Source: CBDFHJ01 sp965247635
Lineage (GTDB): Bacteria; Chloroflexota; Dehalococcoidia; Lucifugimonadales; Australimonadaceae
Assembly (NCBI GenBank): GCA_965247635.1
Contig: CBDFHJ010000008.1
Location: forward strand, 310,001-374,000
Direction: 5' to 3'
Length of the DNA: 64,000 bases
Made by a program: the position numbers and the translations under genes
Shown here: positions 1 through 8,334 of the stretch, in pieces
Position numbering within the stretch: the stretch's first letter is position 1
How the letters are laid out: every line of letters starts with the position of its first letter
The notes under the pieces: generated by a model
The model's input: only the letters and a program-made list of their open reading frames with translations
Told to the model about the DNA's origin: nothing
The model's database searches: none

Positions 1-94
1 AAGGTGAGGTGAGCTCGTCTATGACGCTCAGGTCCCCCTTGTTGATGACCTCATCTATGAACCGGCGAACGAGGGCCTTGTTCTCTTCAGACAT
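1..94 (-). CDS. SnoaL-like polyketide-cyclase/ester-cyclase family protein, N-terminal part
   Basis: Only the first ~31 codons are inside the window; the gene runs off the left edge. The translation starts MSEENKALVRRFIDEV and contains a 'VIDEL' block, which matches residue for residue the start of the complete SnoaL-like protein at 503-931, so the two are tandem paralogues. A very strong Shine-Dalgarno (AGGAGGAGGA at 101-110 on the minus strand) supports the ATG at 92-94. SnoaL folds are small alpha+beta barrels that act as cyclases, isomerases or carrier proteins. The substrate cannot be told from this piece. Confidence 0.75.
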   Translation of the reverse strand, partial: MSEENKALVRRFIDEVINKGDLSVIDELTSP

Positions 95-235
95 GGCGTA
101 TCCTCCTCCTGCGAATGCCCTCCCCCTTGGCGGGGGAGGAGGCGGTACTCCAGTACGGATGCAGGCCTAGCAACGAGCGCTAGGCCTGGCGCATTGTAAG
201 GCTGCCCCAAGGGGAGGTCAACGGGTGCCGAAGGG

Positions 236-381
236 GTAGGCGGCGAGATTCCTCGCCCGCCTTTCGCGGACTCGGAATCTTCGATGTACTGAACATGGCA
301 CCGGAGAGGATGAAAATGCGGCTCCACGAGAGTCCCTTCCCTCTCGATGGGGAAGGCCAGGATGTCCCGACGTGTCGGGAC
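236..381. repeat. Intergenic dispersed repeat units and CCCGA/TCGGG palindrome
   Basis: The 408-base gap between the two SnoaL genes holds no gene I can support. Bases 243-276 carry an inverted copy of the 'GAGATTCCTCG...CGGACTCGGAAT' repeat that recurs near 51.0 and 58.2 kb. Bases 265-362 resemble 45420-45516 closely, with the shared core GGCACCGGAGAGGAT followed by CTCGATGGGG and GGAAGGCCAGGATG. Bases 364-381 form a perfect palindrome (8-base arms) of the CCCGA/TCGGG family. A short CTCCCCCTTGGCGGGGGAGG hairpin lies at about 121-141. These look like small non-coding mobile or structural repeats. Confidence 0.6.
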
Positions 382-502
382 AACTGAGGAGTGATAAATT
401 AAGGGCTCAGCGCGCCGGCCACAGGTTGGCCTTTCTCAGCGCTGCTCAGAACGACGTGTGGGGGTGCCGGGCGCACGCACGGCTACGCAGTGGAGGGCCC
501 GC

Positions 503-931
503 TTACGCGCCTGGCGTGGGGATGGCGTCGATCTGCTGCAACATACCGAGCTGGTCAAAGACGCCCCAATGGTCGGTGCACTTGCCCTCGACGATGCGAA
601 ACACGTCCATGCCTTCAATTTCGACGGTCTTGCCGGTGGGAGCTATGCCCATGAATTCGCCCTGGTGCGTGCCTCGAAACGTCTTGTGCGTGACGACCCT
701 ATCCCCTTCGGCGACCTGATTGTTGATAGTAGCGCGGACGTCGGGGAAGGCCACGAACATCATGCCGAGGAACGCTTTGAAGCCCTCGACGCCGGGCGGC
801 AGAGATACGCCCGTCGCCTCGCTATGGTTGACGATGTCGGGGGCGAACAGCTCGTCTAGCACGTCGAGTTTGTGCTGGCTCTGGACCTCATCAACGAAAC
901 GGCGAACGATAGCCTTGTTCTCTTCGGACAA
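503..931 (-). CDS. SnoaL-like ester cyclase family protein
   Basis: A 142-residue protein of the SnoaL/NTF2-like fold. The N-terminal helix (SEENKAIVRRFVDEV) is followed by a 'DVLDELFAPDIVNH' segment, a glycine/proline loop, then 'FPDVRATINNQVAEGDRVVTHKTFRGTHQGEFMGIAPTG'-type strands and a final 'IVEGKCTDHWGVFDQLGMLQQI', the usual order for SnoaL-like ester cyclases. I chose the TTG at 929-931, because GAGGTG sits five bases upstream and because it aligns with the ATG start of the tandem paralogue at the left edge; a longer TTG start at 946 is less likely. The specific substrate is unknown. Confidence 0.8.
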   Translation of the reverse strand: MSEENKAIVRRFVDEVQSQHKLDVLDELFAPDIVNHSEATGVSLPPGVEGFKAFLGMMFVAFPDVRATINNQVAEGDRVVTHKTFRGTHQGEFMGIAPTGKTVEIEGMDVFRIVEGKCTDHWGVFDQLGMLQQIDAIPTPGA

Positions 932-970
932 GGTACACCTCTTCAACGTGAAGGACTGAGCTTAGCCGGG

Positions 971-1267
971 CTACTTAAGCTCCACCAAGATGACGTGGAG
1001 GTCCGAATCGCCGATGTTCTCGGTGGCGTGCTCCGTGGCGTCCATGTGCATGGCCGTGCCGTCGGGTAGATCCGCCTCCATGGTCTCACCGTTGGGAGAG
1101 GTGAAGCGGACCTTGCCGCCCTGCAGGGCGTAGGCGACCACCGCTGGATGGCCGTGCATTTCCGTCTTGTCACCGGGCTTCATGGTGGTGTCGAGCACCC
1201 GGACTTGGTCGTTCTCCAGGATGGGCTTGTAGACGTGGGGCGCGATCTTCACTGCGTCTTCGGCCAT
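971..1267 (-). CDS. Cupin domain protein
   Basis: A 98-residue single-domain cupin. The two metal-binding cupin motifs are recognisable: 'KPGDKTEMHGHPAVVAYALQGG' (motif 1, with HGH) and 'DGTAMHMDATEHATENIGDSDLHVILVEL' (motif 2). The ATG at 1265-1267 has GGAGGG nine bases upstream, which decides the start. It lies on the same strand directly upstream of the SnoaL gene (39 bases), so the two may be co-transcribed. Small cupins of this form are often metal-dependent dioxygenases, isomerases or sensors; nothing here identifies the substrate. Confidence 0.8.
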   Translation of the reverse strand: MAEDAVKIAPHVYKPILENDQVRVLDTTMKPGDKTEMHGHPAVVAYALQGGKVRFTSPNGETMEADLPDGTAMHMDATEHATENIGDSDLHVILVELK

Positions 1268-1387
1268 GGCGTGCTTCCCTCCTTGACTGAGCTTTGTGGG
1301 ACCCGACGTGTCGGGGCGCGGAGGCAAGGATAGGGCGGCGTCGACGGGGCGTCAAGCCGCGAGGTGGGGGGGTTGGCACCGGGACCG

Positions 1388-2461
1388 CTACGGCACCAAT
1401 TCGCCGTGGGTTCGGATGATCCTTTCGAACTCGTCTAGCACGAACCGCCCCAGCCGTTGCTGCGTGGCGATGGCCGTGGGGTTAGTCTCATCAGCGTCAC
1501 CTATAACGACGATGTTCTCGTCGTTCAGCGCGGTGGCTGGCTGGGTGTAATTGAAGCTGCCAGCGATGACCACCTGACCATCGATGACCATCAGTTTGTG
1601 GTGCAGTTTGTTGAGGCCTCCGGTGTGTCGAGCCAGATACAGCTCGACGCCGTTACTACTCAAAGGACGCGTCGCCGCCCACCGCTGGTTCCCCTGGGCG
1701 GAGTCGATGACCCCCCTCACCTGGAGCCCGGCGCGACGCAGCGCGATCATGGCGTCGTCGATGCCTGAAGACTGGGAGAAGGTGAATACGGCGAAGTCGA
1801 CTCGCTGTTTGGCCTTGAGCATCTGCTTCATAATTTCCATCTCGGGAGCGTGGTCCGGCGCAAAGAGCACTTTCACCTTTACCTTTGAGACGGTGTAGGT
1901 CCGGGGGCTCGGGTCATGACGCATGCGCGTTTGCCCGAACGTTCCCTTCCAGAGCTCTTCGAACTCATCACTGTAGACGCCGGCTGTGCGCTTACCTTTC
2001 ACGATCAACACGTGATTGAGGTTGGTGTTCGTCCCCGACGGCGTGAAGTTGGTTGACCCGGTGCGGACCGCGGCCCTTGTGCTGGTGTCGGCGTCGCGCA
2101 CGATGAATTTCTGATGGAAGATCTGCGGATTCAGGTCGCTGACGATTGGCACTTTGGCGCGGAGGAGGGCGGCGTACGTCTCGCGGTTCGATTCGTTCTG
2201 CCCGCCAGGCGTCCACGGATCGGTGAGCGCGGTGCGCAAAGTAAGGTATGCGCCCTCGAGTACGACACGCACGCTCACGCCGCGGCGACGCGCTGCGATG
2301 ATCGCTTCCGCGATGGGTCGGGATTCGAGCTCCTGGACGGCGACATCCAGGGTGTTCCGTGCCCTTCCGATGAAGTCGACGATAACTTGTTCCAAGTCAT
2401 CTTGAGCACCCAGGGCCCGCGGCCCCATGTACATCTCGATGCTGCCAACATCGATGGCCAT
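1388..2461 (-). CDS. Phospholipase D-like (HKD) family protein
   Basis: A 357-residue protein with two PLD catalytic motifs. The first is FHQKFIVRD (H116, K118, D123) followed by 'TGSTNFTPSG'; the second is HHKLMVID (H287, K289, D294) followed by 'AGSFNYT'. The two half-sites together build one active site in this superfamily, which includes phospholipases, endonucleases and synthases. The layout, with a conserved second-motif serine/asparagine and no obvious signal peptide, is most like the PLD-like endonuclease/hydrolase group (Nuc/Zuc type), so it is most probably cytoplasmic. Start ATG has GGAAG seven bases upstream. It follows dnaN on the same strand after 57 bases. Confidence 0.8.
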   Translation of the reverse strand: MAIDVGSIEMYMGPRALGAQDDLEQVIVDFIGRARNTLDVAVQELESRPIAEAIIAARRRGVSVRVVLEGAYLTLRTALTDPWTPGGQNESNRETYAALLRAKVPIVSDLNPQIFHQKFIVRDADTSTRAAVRTGSTNFTPSGTNTNLNHVLIVKGKRTAGVYSDEFEELWKGTFGQTRMRHDPSPRTYTVSKVKVKVLFAPDHAPEMEIMKQMLKAKQRVDFAVFTFSQSSGIDDAMIALRRAGLQVRGVIDSAQGNQRWAATRPLSSNGVELYLARHTGGLNKLHHKLMVIDGQVVIAGSFNYTQPATALNDENIVVIGDADETNPTAIATQQRLGRFVLDEFERIIRTHGELVP

Positions 2462-2518
2462 CCCTACTTCCTTTTCTTACAGGGCACTGGGGGACTGCTT
2501 TCAAAAGAGCGCTGTCGC

Positions 2519-3652
2519 TCACCACTGAACGAACATGGGCATGACGACGTGGACGTAGTTATCGCCGTCCACCGGCCTGATGACGCCGGGGCTGGAGGAG
2601 GTGGTCATCTCCAGGGCTACTTTGTCCTTGCCGATGACCGCCAGCACGTCGCTGAGGTAGCGGCTGTTGAAGGCGATCTTGCCGTCGGCACCCTCGACCT
2701 CCGCCTCGATGTCGCCCGTGTTCTCACCCACCTCCTCGGCGCGCGAGGAGATGATGAGCTTGCCGGGCTGTCCGCCGGCCTCGGTGGCCATCTGGAGCCG
2801 GATGATGCCGCTGCCGTCCTTGGCGAAGATGGAAGCGGTCCGGGTGGCCCGCTGGAGGTCGCCCAGGTCCACCACCGCCCGCGTGTCGTGCTTGTCTGGA
2901 ATAAGCTGGTTGTAGTTGGGGAAGGTGCCCTGGATAAGCTGGGACACGATCTCGATGTCCTTCATCCGAAAAAGGATCTGGCTGCGCTGAGGAGTCACAA
3001 CCACGTCGATGGGCTCCTGTTGGCCTTCGATGAGCCGCTCCACCTCCTGCAGCGTCCTGGCCGGAATGATGACCGACAGCGGCTCCTCCACCGGCTTGAG
3101 CAAAGTGCTCTCGTGGACGGCCAGCCGGAAGCCGTCGGCCGCGGCCAAGGTGAGCTTCTCGCCTTCCATATTGAGGCTCACGCCGGTCAGGACGGGGCGC
3201 GAGTCCTCGACGGCGGCGGCGAAGACGACGTGGTGGATGGCGTCGCGCAGCTCTTGCGGTCCGAGCTGAGTGGCCACGCCCTCGTCAACGGCCGGGATGG
3301 GCGGGAACTCGTTGGGATCGGCGCCGTTGATGCGGGCCTCGACGCGGGCGCAGTGCAGTTCTAGGAGCTTGGTGTCGGCGGCGGTGCGCGCGGTGATGTT
3401 GTCACGGGACAGCGAGTTCACAAAGTCGGTGAGCAGGCGCGCCGGCACCGTGACGGCGCCCTCCTCCTCAACCTGCGCGCCGATCCAGGTGGTGATGGCT
3501 ATCTCCAGGTTCGTGGCGGAGAGTTTGAGGCGCGATGCGTCGGTGGCGAACAGGACGTGCTGGGTGATTGGGAGGGTGGTTCGCGTGGCCACCGCCCTAC
3601 CCACCACGCTCAGTCCATGGCTCAGGTTCTCTTGGAGACAGCTCAGCTGCAT
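2519..3652 (-). CDS. dnaN: DNA polymerase III subunit beta (sliding clamp)
   Basis: A 377-residue clamp subunit, close to the usual ~370. The three DnaN domains follow in order: an N-terminal 'LSVVGRAVATRTTLPITQHVLF' segment, a central 'RDAIHHVVFAAAVEDSRPVLTGV' segment and the C-terminal 'FNSRYLSDVLAVIG' with the terminal 'VHVVMPMFVQW', which resembles the canonical MPMR-L ending. The protein forms a ring around DNA and tethers polymerase III. GAGGTGG precedes the ATG. There is no dnaA, recF or gyrB beside it, so this is not the classical origin locus; cytochrome c and PLD genes flank it instead. Confidence 0.95.
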   Translation of the reverse strand: MQLSCLQENLSHGLSVVGRAVATRTTLPITQHVLFATDASRLKLSATNLEIAITTWIGAQVEEEGAVTVPARLLTDFVNSLSRDNITARTAADTKLLELHCARVEARINGADPNEFPPIPAVDEGVATQLGPQELRDAIHHVVFAAAVEDSRPVLTGVSLNMEGEKLTLAAADGFRLAVHESTLLKPVEEPLSVIIPARTLQEVERLIEGQQEPIDVVVTPQRSQILFRMKDIEIVSQLIQGTFPNYNQLIPDKHDTRAVVDLGDLQRATRTASIFAKDGSGIIRLQMATEAGGQPGKLIISSRAEEVGENTGDIEAEVEGADGKIAFNSRYLSDVLAVIGKDKVALEMTTSSSPGVIRPVDGDNYVHVVMPMFVQW

Positions 3653-3845
3653 AGGGCCACCTCGTGGGCTTAAAAAAGGGGTGTTGATTCAGGCGACAGT
3701 ATAGGGTTGGGGTGACGAAGGGTCAACGGCGAGCGGGCCTTTGCCGCGCGACTTTACCCAAGCAAACCGAACGGAAAAGCGACGCGTTGCGGGACGACGC
3801 GGCGGACCAACTGTGAGGGGCCAGTGCGAGCGTTGCGTGGAGAGG

Positions 3846-4352
3846 CTATTGGAGGGTGAGTAGGTAGTCCACGAGAGCGTCGATTTGCTCCTCGGAGAAG
3901 AGCTCACCGAAGGTCGGGATCATGGTGTCGGAGGGGCACGGACCACCGGGACAATCGGTGGCGATGACAGCGTTGGGGAACATAATGGACTCCCTGAGGT
4001 ACTCCTCGCCTTTGAGGCCGACCTGAGAGAGGTTCGGGCCTACCTGTCCCCCGGCCAGGGGCTCGTCGTCAATGGTATGGCAGATAAAGCAGGTGCCCTG
4101 GCCCAGGAAGATCGAGCGGCCGTCGGTGTCTCCATCGTTACCCGAGCCACCGTTACCGCCTCCATTCGACGGCGCCAGAGTGGGAGTGGGGGTCGGGAGT
4201 GGAGTCCCTTCAGTGGTACACGGAACGGCCACAAGCTGGCCGTCCTCGGGTGCAAGGCAGTCGCCTTCGGCCAGTGCCTCGCCGCAGGCTACGGCCACGA
4301 AGAGAAGGCCGAAGAGGGCGATTCCCAGCAGGGCGGGCGTTGGTAGGCGCAC
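3846..4352 (-). CDS. Lipoprotein class I cytochrome c
   Basis: A 168-residue exported haem protein. The N-terminus is a lipoprotein signal with lipobox AVAC (cleavage before the Cys at about residue 23), then a Thr/Pro/Gly-rich linker ('STPTPTPTLAPSNGGG...'), then a single haem-binding CFICH motif near residue 92. A downstream Met in 'DTMIPTFGELFSEEQIDALVDYLLTLQ' is a likely distal haem ligand; this C-terminal helix is typical of cytochrome c class I. It probably carries electrons at the outer face of the membrane. Translation starts at a GTG with GGGAGC upstream. It is transcribed towards dnaN but separated by 190 bases. Confidence 0.85.
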   Translation of the reverse strand: MRLPTPALLGIALFGLLFVAVACGEALAEGDCLAPEDGQLVAVPCTTEGTPLPTPTPTLAPSNGGGNGGSGNDGDTDGRSIFLGQGTCFICHTIDDEPLAGGQVGPNLSQVGLKGEEYLRESIMFPNAVIATDCPGGPCPSDTMIPTFGELFSEEQIDALVDYLLTLQ

Positions 4353-4598
4353 CGGCGCTCCCGTGAGTGAAATCGGCGCAAAGGACGGGGCCCACCCGCA
4401 GGAGAACCCCGTTTGCTTGGCTCTGCGCCGCTACGTGTGGCCGTAAGGTCTTGTATCACGGGGACGATGGCCTGTCAAGACGATAGGCCACCACCGCGTC
4501 GACACGGTGGCGCAGGCATGGGTGCCAATCCCTCACCACCGTGAAGTCGAATGAAAAATACACACTCCGGTGTACAGTAGCACCGTTGTGGTGTCGCC

Positions 4599-4823
4599 CT
4601 AGCTGGTCCGCTTGACCTCGAGCGATTCGCCCGGGGCCAAGGCCACGCGCCGGACGTTGATGCCCAGCTTGAGGAGCCAGTATCCCAGGGTAGCCTTGCT
4701 CACTTCTAGGGAGAGAGCGGTGGACGAGAGACCACGGTCGTTGATCATCTCAGGCAACAGCCGCTCCAAGGGCTGCTGATACCGCTCCTCGACCTGTTGC
4801 ATCAGACGGGTCTTTCGCGCCAT
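4599..4823 (-). CDS. Small helix-turn-helix DNA-binding protein
   Basis: A 74-residue basic protein. Residues ~30-52 ('LSSTALSLEVSKATLGYWLLKLGI') read as a helix-turn-helix, so DNA binding is the likely role; the family is not one I can name. The ATG at 4821-4823 is chosen over an in-frame TTG 36 codons upstream because AGGAGGGGG sits immediately before it and because a good promoter (-35 at 4886-4891) lies where the longer version would be coding. It stands alone, with a cytochrome c gene downstream on the same strand after ~245 bases in which I see no gene. Confidence 0.6.
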   Translation of the reverse strand: MARKTRLMQQVEERYQQPLERLLPEMINDRGLSSTALSLEVSKATLGYWLLKLGINVRRVALAPGESLEVKRTS

Positions 4824-4862
4824 GCGACCCCCTCCTCTTGCGACAGTTCTAAGATTTCTCCG

Positions 4863-4891
4863 AAAATAACATATGTTGAAATTGTTGTCAA
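4863..4891 (-). promoter_or_regulatory. Sigma70-type promoter of the small HTH gene
   Basis: On the minus strand TTGACA (4891-4886) is separated by exactly 17 bases from TATTTT (4868-4863). It lies 40 bases upstream of the ATG of the HTH gene at 4599-4823. The surrounding sequence is AT-rich in an otherwise GC-rich window. The spacer also contains AACATATGTT, a 10-base perfect palindrome that could be an operator, possibly for autoregulation. Confidence 0.6.
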
Positions 4892-5039
4892 TACCTTTGC
4901 TATACTTTGTCCTAAATTCTGGTTGGTACAATGGATAGGATTAGTTTGAGAAACGTTCAGAACGCTCACGGCATACCCTTTCTGGTATCCTTATTTGGCG
5001 CATGGAGAAGCCCGGCCTGGGCTGCCTGGGGACTTGATT

Positions 5040-5119
5040 GTCATGCCGAGCGGACCGAAGTGCCTCTTAAGAAAGTAGTGAGCGACGCTTCGCCCGCCTT
5101 CGGCTCCCTCAGAGTGCCA
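5040..5119. repeat. Intergenic copy of the TGTCAT(n)CCGAG repeat family
   Basis: Bases 5040-5060 ('GTCATGCCGAGCGGACCGAAG') match the start of the dispersed repeats at 50931, 51021 and 58103. The segment ends in 'CTTCGGCTCCCTCAGAGTG', a partial inverted counterpart. The remainder of 4932-5182 shows no gene or RNA that I can support. Confidence 0.45.
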
Positions 5120-5182
5120 AACAGCCTCCTCTGAGCTGGGTCCCAAGACCTGGACAGCCGTCGGACCGTTTGAAGGACCCCT

Positions 5183-5653
5183 ATGCCCGACGAACTCGTC
5201 ACTTTCCTGACCTCGATGACGCCGATAGGCGAGCTGCGGGCGTCCATCCCCCTGGGCCTGGTGACCTTCGACATGCCCATATGGTCTACGTTCCTGCTCT
5301 CCGTCACCGGCAATATGGTCCCGGTCCCGTTCCTCATACTCCTCCTGCGCAAGGTAGGGACCTGGCTGGAACGGCAGGACAACCCGCTGGGAGCGTTGCT
5401 GCGGTGGCGGACGAATAACGTCCGGTCGCGGTATGGGCCACGGCTGGCCCGCTATGGTCCGATGGCCCTGGTGTTGCTGGTGGCCATTCCGCTGCCGGTG
5501 ACGGGGGCTTGGACGGGGTCGCTGGCGGTCTGGGCGCTCCATATGCCGCTCCGGCAGGGCCTAGCGGCGATAGCCGCCGGAGTACTGATCGCCGGTGGTG
5601 TGGTTACCGGCCTGTCCGTGGCGGGAATAGAGCTGTTCTCGCAGTTGGCGTAA
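5183..5653 (+). CDS. Small multidrug export family membrane protein (COG2426-like)
   Basis: A 156-residue membrane protein. The N-terminal 'MTPIGELRASIPLGL' followed by 'GNMVPVPFLILLLRKVGTWLE' is the signature of the Sm_multidrug_ex (COG2426) family. Four or so hydrophobic segments can be seen, at about 18-55, 88-110, 113-130 and 132-152, so it sits in the inner membrane. The family name comes from a weak drug-export association and the true substrate is unknown. AAGGAC upstream of the ATG is a modest ribosome site. The next gene on the same strand starts 69 bases on. Confidence 0.75.
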   Translation: MPDELVTFLTSMTPIGELRASIPLGLVTFDMPIWSTFLLSVTGNMVPVPFLILLLRKVGTWLERQDNPLGALLRWRTNNVRSRYGPRLARYGPMALVLLVAIPLPVTGAWTGSLAVWALHMPLRQGLAAIAAGVLIAGGVVTGLSVAGIELFSQLA

Positions 5654-5722
5654 GGAGGAGGCGGGCCGCCTGCGGGCGTGGCGGAGTGCGGTACAATAAG
5701 GACGTCGTCAGGGAGGGGTGCC

Positions 5723-6211
5723 ATGAGCCTTTGGGACCGGGTCCGCAGGAACCACGCTCTGGAGCACGGGACTATCACGCTGCTGCTTCAACGAGCGCCC
5801 TTGCACCGGGTGGTGGCGGGCAACGCCATGCCGGGCGGCTTCTTCGTGTACGGGGACGTGCCGACCGAGACGCTGGGCGCGTGCGCCACCGACGCCATGG
5901 AGCGGATGCGCCAGGGCGAACGGGACCTGGCCGTCTCGCCGTTCTGCGGCACCAACATCGTGGTGGCGGCGGCCCTGGCCACGGTGGGCACGCTGGCGGC
6001 CCTGCACTTCTCCGGCCGCGGGCCGAGCGGATGGGCCCGGGCGTTCTCCAACGCTATCTGGGCGCTGGTGCTGGCCCGGCCACTCGGAGGGGCCATCCAG
6101 CGTCGCTACACGACCCTGGCGGAGATGGAAGGGATGGCGATCAAAGGCGTTTCCCGGTGGCAGTTGGGCCCAGTGGTCGCCCACTGGGTGTCTACGTCGC
6201 AGGAGGGATAG
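5723..6211 (+). CDS. DUF6391-like membrane-associated protein
   Basis: A 162-residue protein starting MSLWDRVRRNHALEHGTITLLL. The 'RNHALEHGTI' block and a later 'VSPFCGTNIVVAAALATVGTLAAL' hydrophobic stretch are the pattern I associate with DUF6391 proteins of cyanobacteria and Chloroflexota; no biochemical role is known. The central segment (~residues 85-105) is probably membrane-inserted. The ATG at 5723 follows GGGAGGGG by 5 bases and is preferred to an in-frame start 15 codons upstream. The gene ends 59 bases before tRNA-Arg. Confidence 0.65.
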   Translation: MSLWDRVRRNHALEHGTITLLLQRAPLHRVVAGNAMPGGFFVYGDVPTETLGACATDAMERMRQGERDLAVSPFCGTNIVVAAALATVGTLAALHFSGRGPSGWARAFSNAIWALVLARPLGGAIQRRYTTLAEMEGMAIKGVSRWQLGPVVAHWVSTSQEG

Positions 6212-6270
6212 CGTCTTATCCCTCACCCCCTGCTCTCCCCCACCAAGGGAGAGGGAGTAACAGTGGGCGC

Positions 6271-6346
6271 GTCCCAGTAGCTCAGTGGACAGAGCGGCTG
6301 CCTTCTAAGCAGCGGGTCGCGGGTTCGAATCCCGCCTGGGGCGCCA
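6271..6346 (+). tRNA. tRNA-Arg (anticodon TCT)
   Basis: A complete 76-base cloverleaf. The acceptor GTCCCAG (6271-6277) pairs with CTGGGGC (6336-6342), the discriminator is G, and CCA is encoded at 6344-6346. The D arm is GCTC...GAGC. The anticodon stem GCTGC/GCAGC encloses CTTCTAA, giving anticodon TCT, which reads AGA/AGG. The T arm is GCGGG-TTCGAAT-CCCGC. A short CT-rich inverted repeat precedes it at 6217-6258. Confidence 0.95.
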
Positions 6347-6421
6347 AGCTCGTGACGAAGCCGTAAACGGCGAAAAGCGCTGTGATACTTCTAGCGTATA
6401 TCGGCTAATCGGAAGCCAAAG

Positions 6422-7999
6422 CTAATCGTAGTCGACCACCACACCTCGGTCTTGTAATTCCGCAATTTGCTGCAGGTCTTCAGGCCCTTCAGTCAGGTCC
6501 AAAAGATTCCCCCTAAGGTTCACCTCGTCCCCCGGTCCTAGTCCCTCATTCTCGAGGAGCGCGGAGATGTTGCTTATTTGGTTAGTGGTCAGAGTGAGGC
6601 GGGCGATATTGACGAGGGACTGCAAAGGAGAAACGTCAATGATCAAGTTATTCGACAGGAAAAGGTTGGTACGCGCCGTTAGGGGGCTGAGAGGAGCGAT
6701 ATCCACGATTCGGTTGCGAGTAATTAACAGAGTCGTCAATGCGCTGAGGGAAACGAGTGGGCTTAAATCAGAAATTCCGTTCCCGTTCAAATAGAGTCTT
6801 TCGAGATTGGAGTGCGTAGCGAGGTCAGAAAGGTCGCTGATATTGGTGTAGGAAGCATTAATCGAGATCAGCTTTGTGAGGGCGGAAAGGGGGGAGAGGC
6901 TGCCGACGGCGTTGTATTCGAAGCCCAACTGTTCAAGGTTAGTAAGATTTGCCAGAGGGGACAGGTCAGTTATCTGGGTAGAATTCAACTGCAAGGTGCG
7001 GAGGTTGGCAAGCGAGGCCAGTGGGCCTAAGCCAATAATCTGATTAAAGCTCACGAAGAGGGAGGTAAGGCCGGTCAGATTTGCCAGAGGGGACAAATCG
7101 GTGACCCGGTTTCCCCAAGGGGCAAGAAAAGTCAATTTGGAAAGCGATGAGAGGGGGGTGAGGTCTGTGACTTCATTGTTCCAGAGGTCAAGATAGGTCA
7201 AGTTCACCAGGTGCTCGATACCGCTGAGGTCAACAATCCCCTGGCTTCGAACCCTCAATTCGGAGATGGTGGCCAGATCAGCAACCCAAATTCCCTCTTC
7301 AGGGCCCTTGTCGAGCGCTATACGGATGTTGGCTTCCAGATTTGCATCAGGGAACGTGACCACATAATTCTCACCCTCTGGAGTTGCCGTAGGGGTGGAC
7401 GTTGGAATTGGCGTAGGAGTGGCTGTGGGGGTCGGTGTTGGAGTGGGTGTAGAGGTTGGAGTGGGCGTGGGCGTCGGTGTTGGAATAAGCACAAAGTAAG
7501 CGGTTATGCTTTGATCGGCGTCCAATCCGACATAAATCACTGGTGGGCCACCGCCCCGATAACCAAAGTCGCCTCCTTCCCAATGGCTAAAAGCGAATCC
7601 CTCGGCCGGCGTGGCTGTAAGCGTCACAGGGGTGTCTGATGAGTAGGACCCACATGGCGGATTGAAGGATACCGACCCGGCTCCTGGAGGGCTCACGGAT
7701 ACGCTCAGGGTGTAGATGAACTCCTTTTTCTCCACGGGTGACCGAGAGGCGCCCTCTCTCAGGTTCTGGGAGGCGTCCTCCAAAAGCGCCTGGAACTGCT
7801 CCATGGTGTAGAACGGGCCGGAGTGCGTGCTCAGGTATTCCTTGATCGCCTCTGGCTCGGCACTGGGCCCCAGCACGCCCAATAAATCGATTACGCTCGT
7901 AACAAAGATAAATGAGACCAGATTGCCATAGCGTATCCAGAAGTGGCTCCGGAAATCTGAACAGGGGGATAAGTGGAATCGCTGCCTGATTGAGGGCAT
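6422..7999 (-). pseudogene. Leucine-rich-repeat surface protein, 5' end truncated by an IS3 element
   Basis: The open frame encodes 525 residues, but the first 14 codons (7999-7958) come from the terminus of the IS3 element, so native sequence begins near 7957. Order of parts: a short predicted helical region; an InlB B-repeat-like domain (about 105-165: 'GSVSFNPPCGSYSSDTPVTLTATPAEGFAFSHWEGGDF'); a (Thr-Pro)n linker (about 170-205); then about ten internalin-type 22-residue LRRs ('LxxLxxLxLxxNxIxDLSPLAxLTN') to the C-terminus. The native signal peptide is missing, so it is probably no longer exported. Related proteins act in surface adhesion. No start with a ribosome site is visible inside the native part. 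Confidence 0.65.
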
Positions 8000-8028
8000 G
8001 ATAGTGCTCTCGGAGACAGGAGCGAGAG

Positions 8029-8334
8029 ATGAGGAGACGACCCCGCCGTAACCACTCGGCAGAGTTCAAGGCGAAGGTGGCTCTTGCCGCAGTACGCGGC
8101 GACCGGACACTTTCGGAGCTGGCAAGCCAGTTCGATGTGCACCCGAACCAGATCACGCAATGGAAGACCCAGTTGCTGGATCGGGCGGCGCAGTTATTTG
8201 GCGCCGGGACAGGGCAGGCTGAAAAGCCGGTAGATATGAAGGTCCTTCACGCTAAGATCGGTGAGCTTGCGTTGGAGAACGATTTTTTAGAGGCCGCGCT
8301 CACGAAGGCGGGATTGCCGGGCGCAAGGCGATGA
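8029..8334 (+). CDS. IS3 family transposase OrfA
   Basis: A 101-residue helix-turn-helix protein of the InsE/OrfA type. The 'RNHSAEFKAKVALAAVRGDRTLSELASQFDVHPNQITQWKTQLLDRA' segment is the DNA-binding HTH, followed by a leucine-zipper-like 'KVLHAKIGELALENDFLEAALTKAGL' used for multimerisation. It ends in TGA overlapping the ATG of orfB (ATGA at 8331-8334). In this family a -1 frameshift usually fuses OrfA and OrfB; here translational coupling through ATGA is the visible arrangement. Confidence 0.9.
   Translation: MRRRPRRNHSAEFKAKVALAAVRGDRTLSELASQFDVHPNQITQWKTQLLDRAAQLFGAGTGQAEKPVDMKVLHAKIGELALENDFLEAALTKAGLPGARR

Noticed and set aside
55..383. Overlapping short frames between the SnoaL genes
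   Set aside because: They run through dispersed repeat DNA and have no ribosome site.
2114..3364. A 416-residue plus-strand frame opposite dnaN and the PLD gene
   Set aside because: It is antisense to two well-supported genes, has low-complexity His/Asp/Val composition and no ribosome site.
2519..3845. Replication origin near dnaN
   Set aside because: dnaA is absent and I could find no cluster of TTATNCACA boxes or AT-rich unwinding region between dnaN and the cytochrome gene.
4560..4580. TACAC-ACTCCG-GTGTA inverted repeat as an operator or terminator
   Set aside because: Five-base arms only and no T-run; too weak to support.
7370..7490. GT-rich tandem repeat as CRISPR or satellite
   Set aside because: It is the coding DNA for the Thr-Pro linker of the LRR protein; there are no spacers. 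No CRISPR array was found anywhere in the window.
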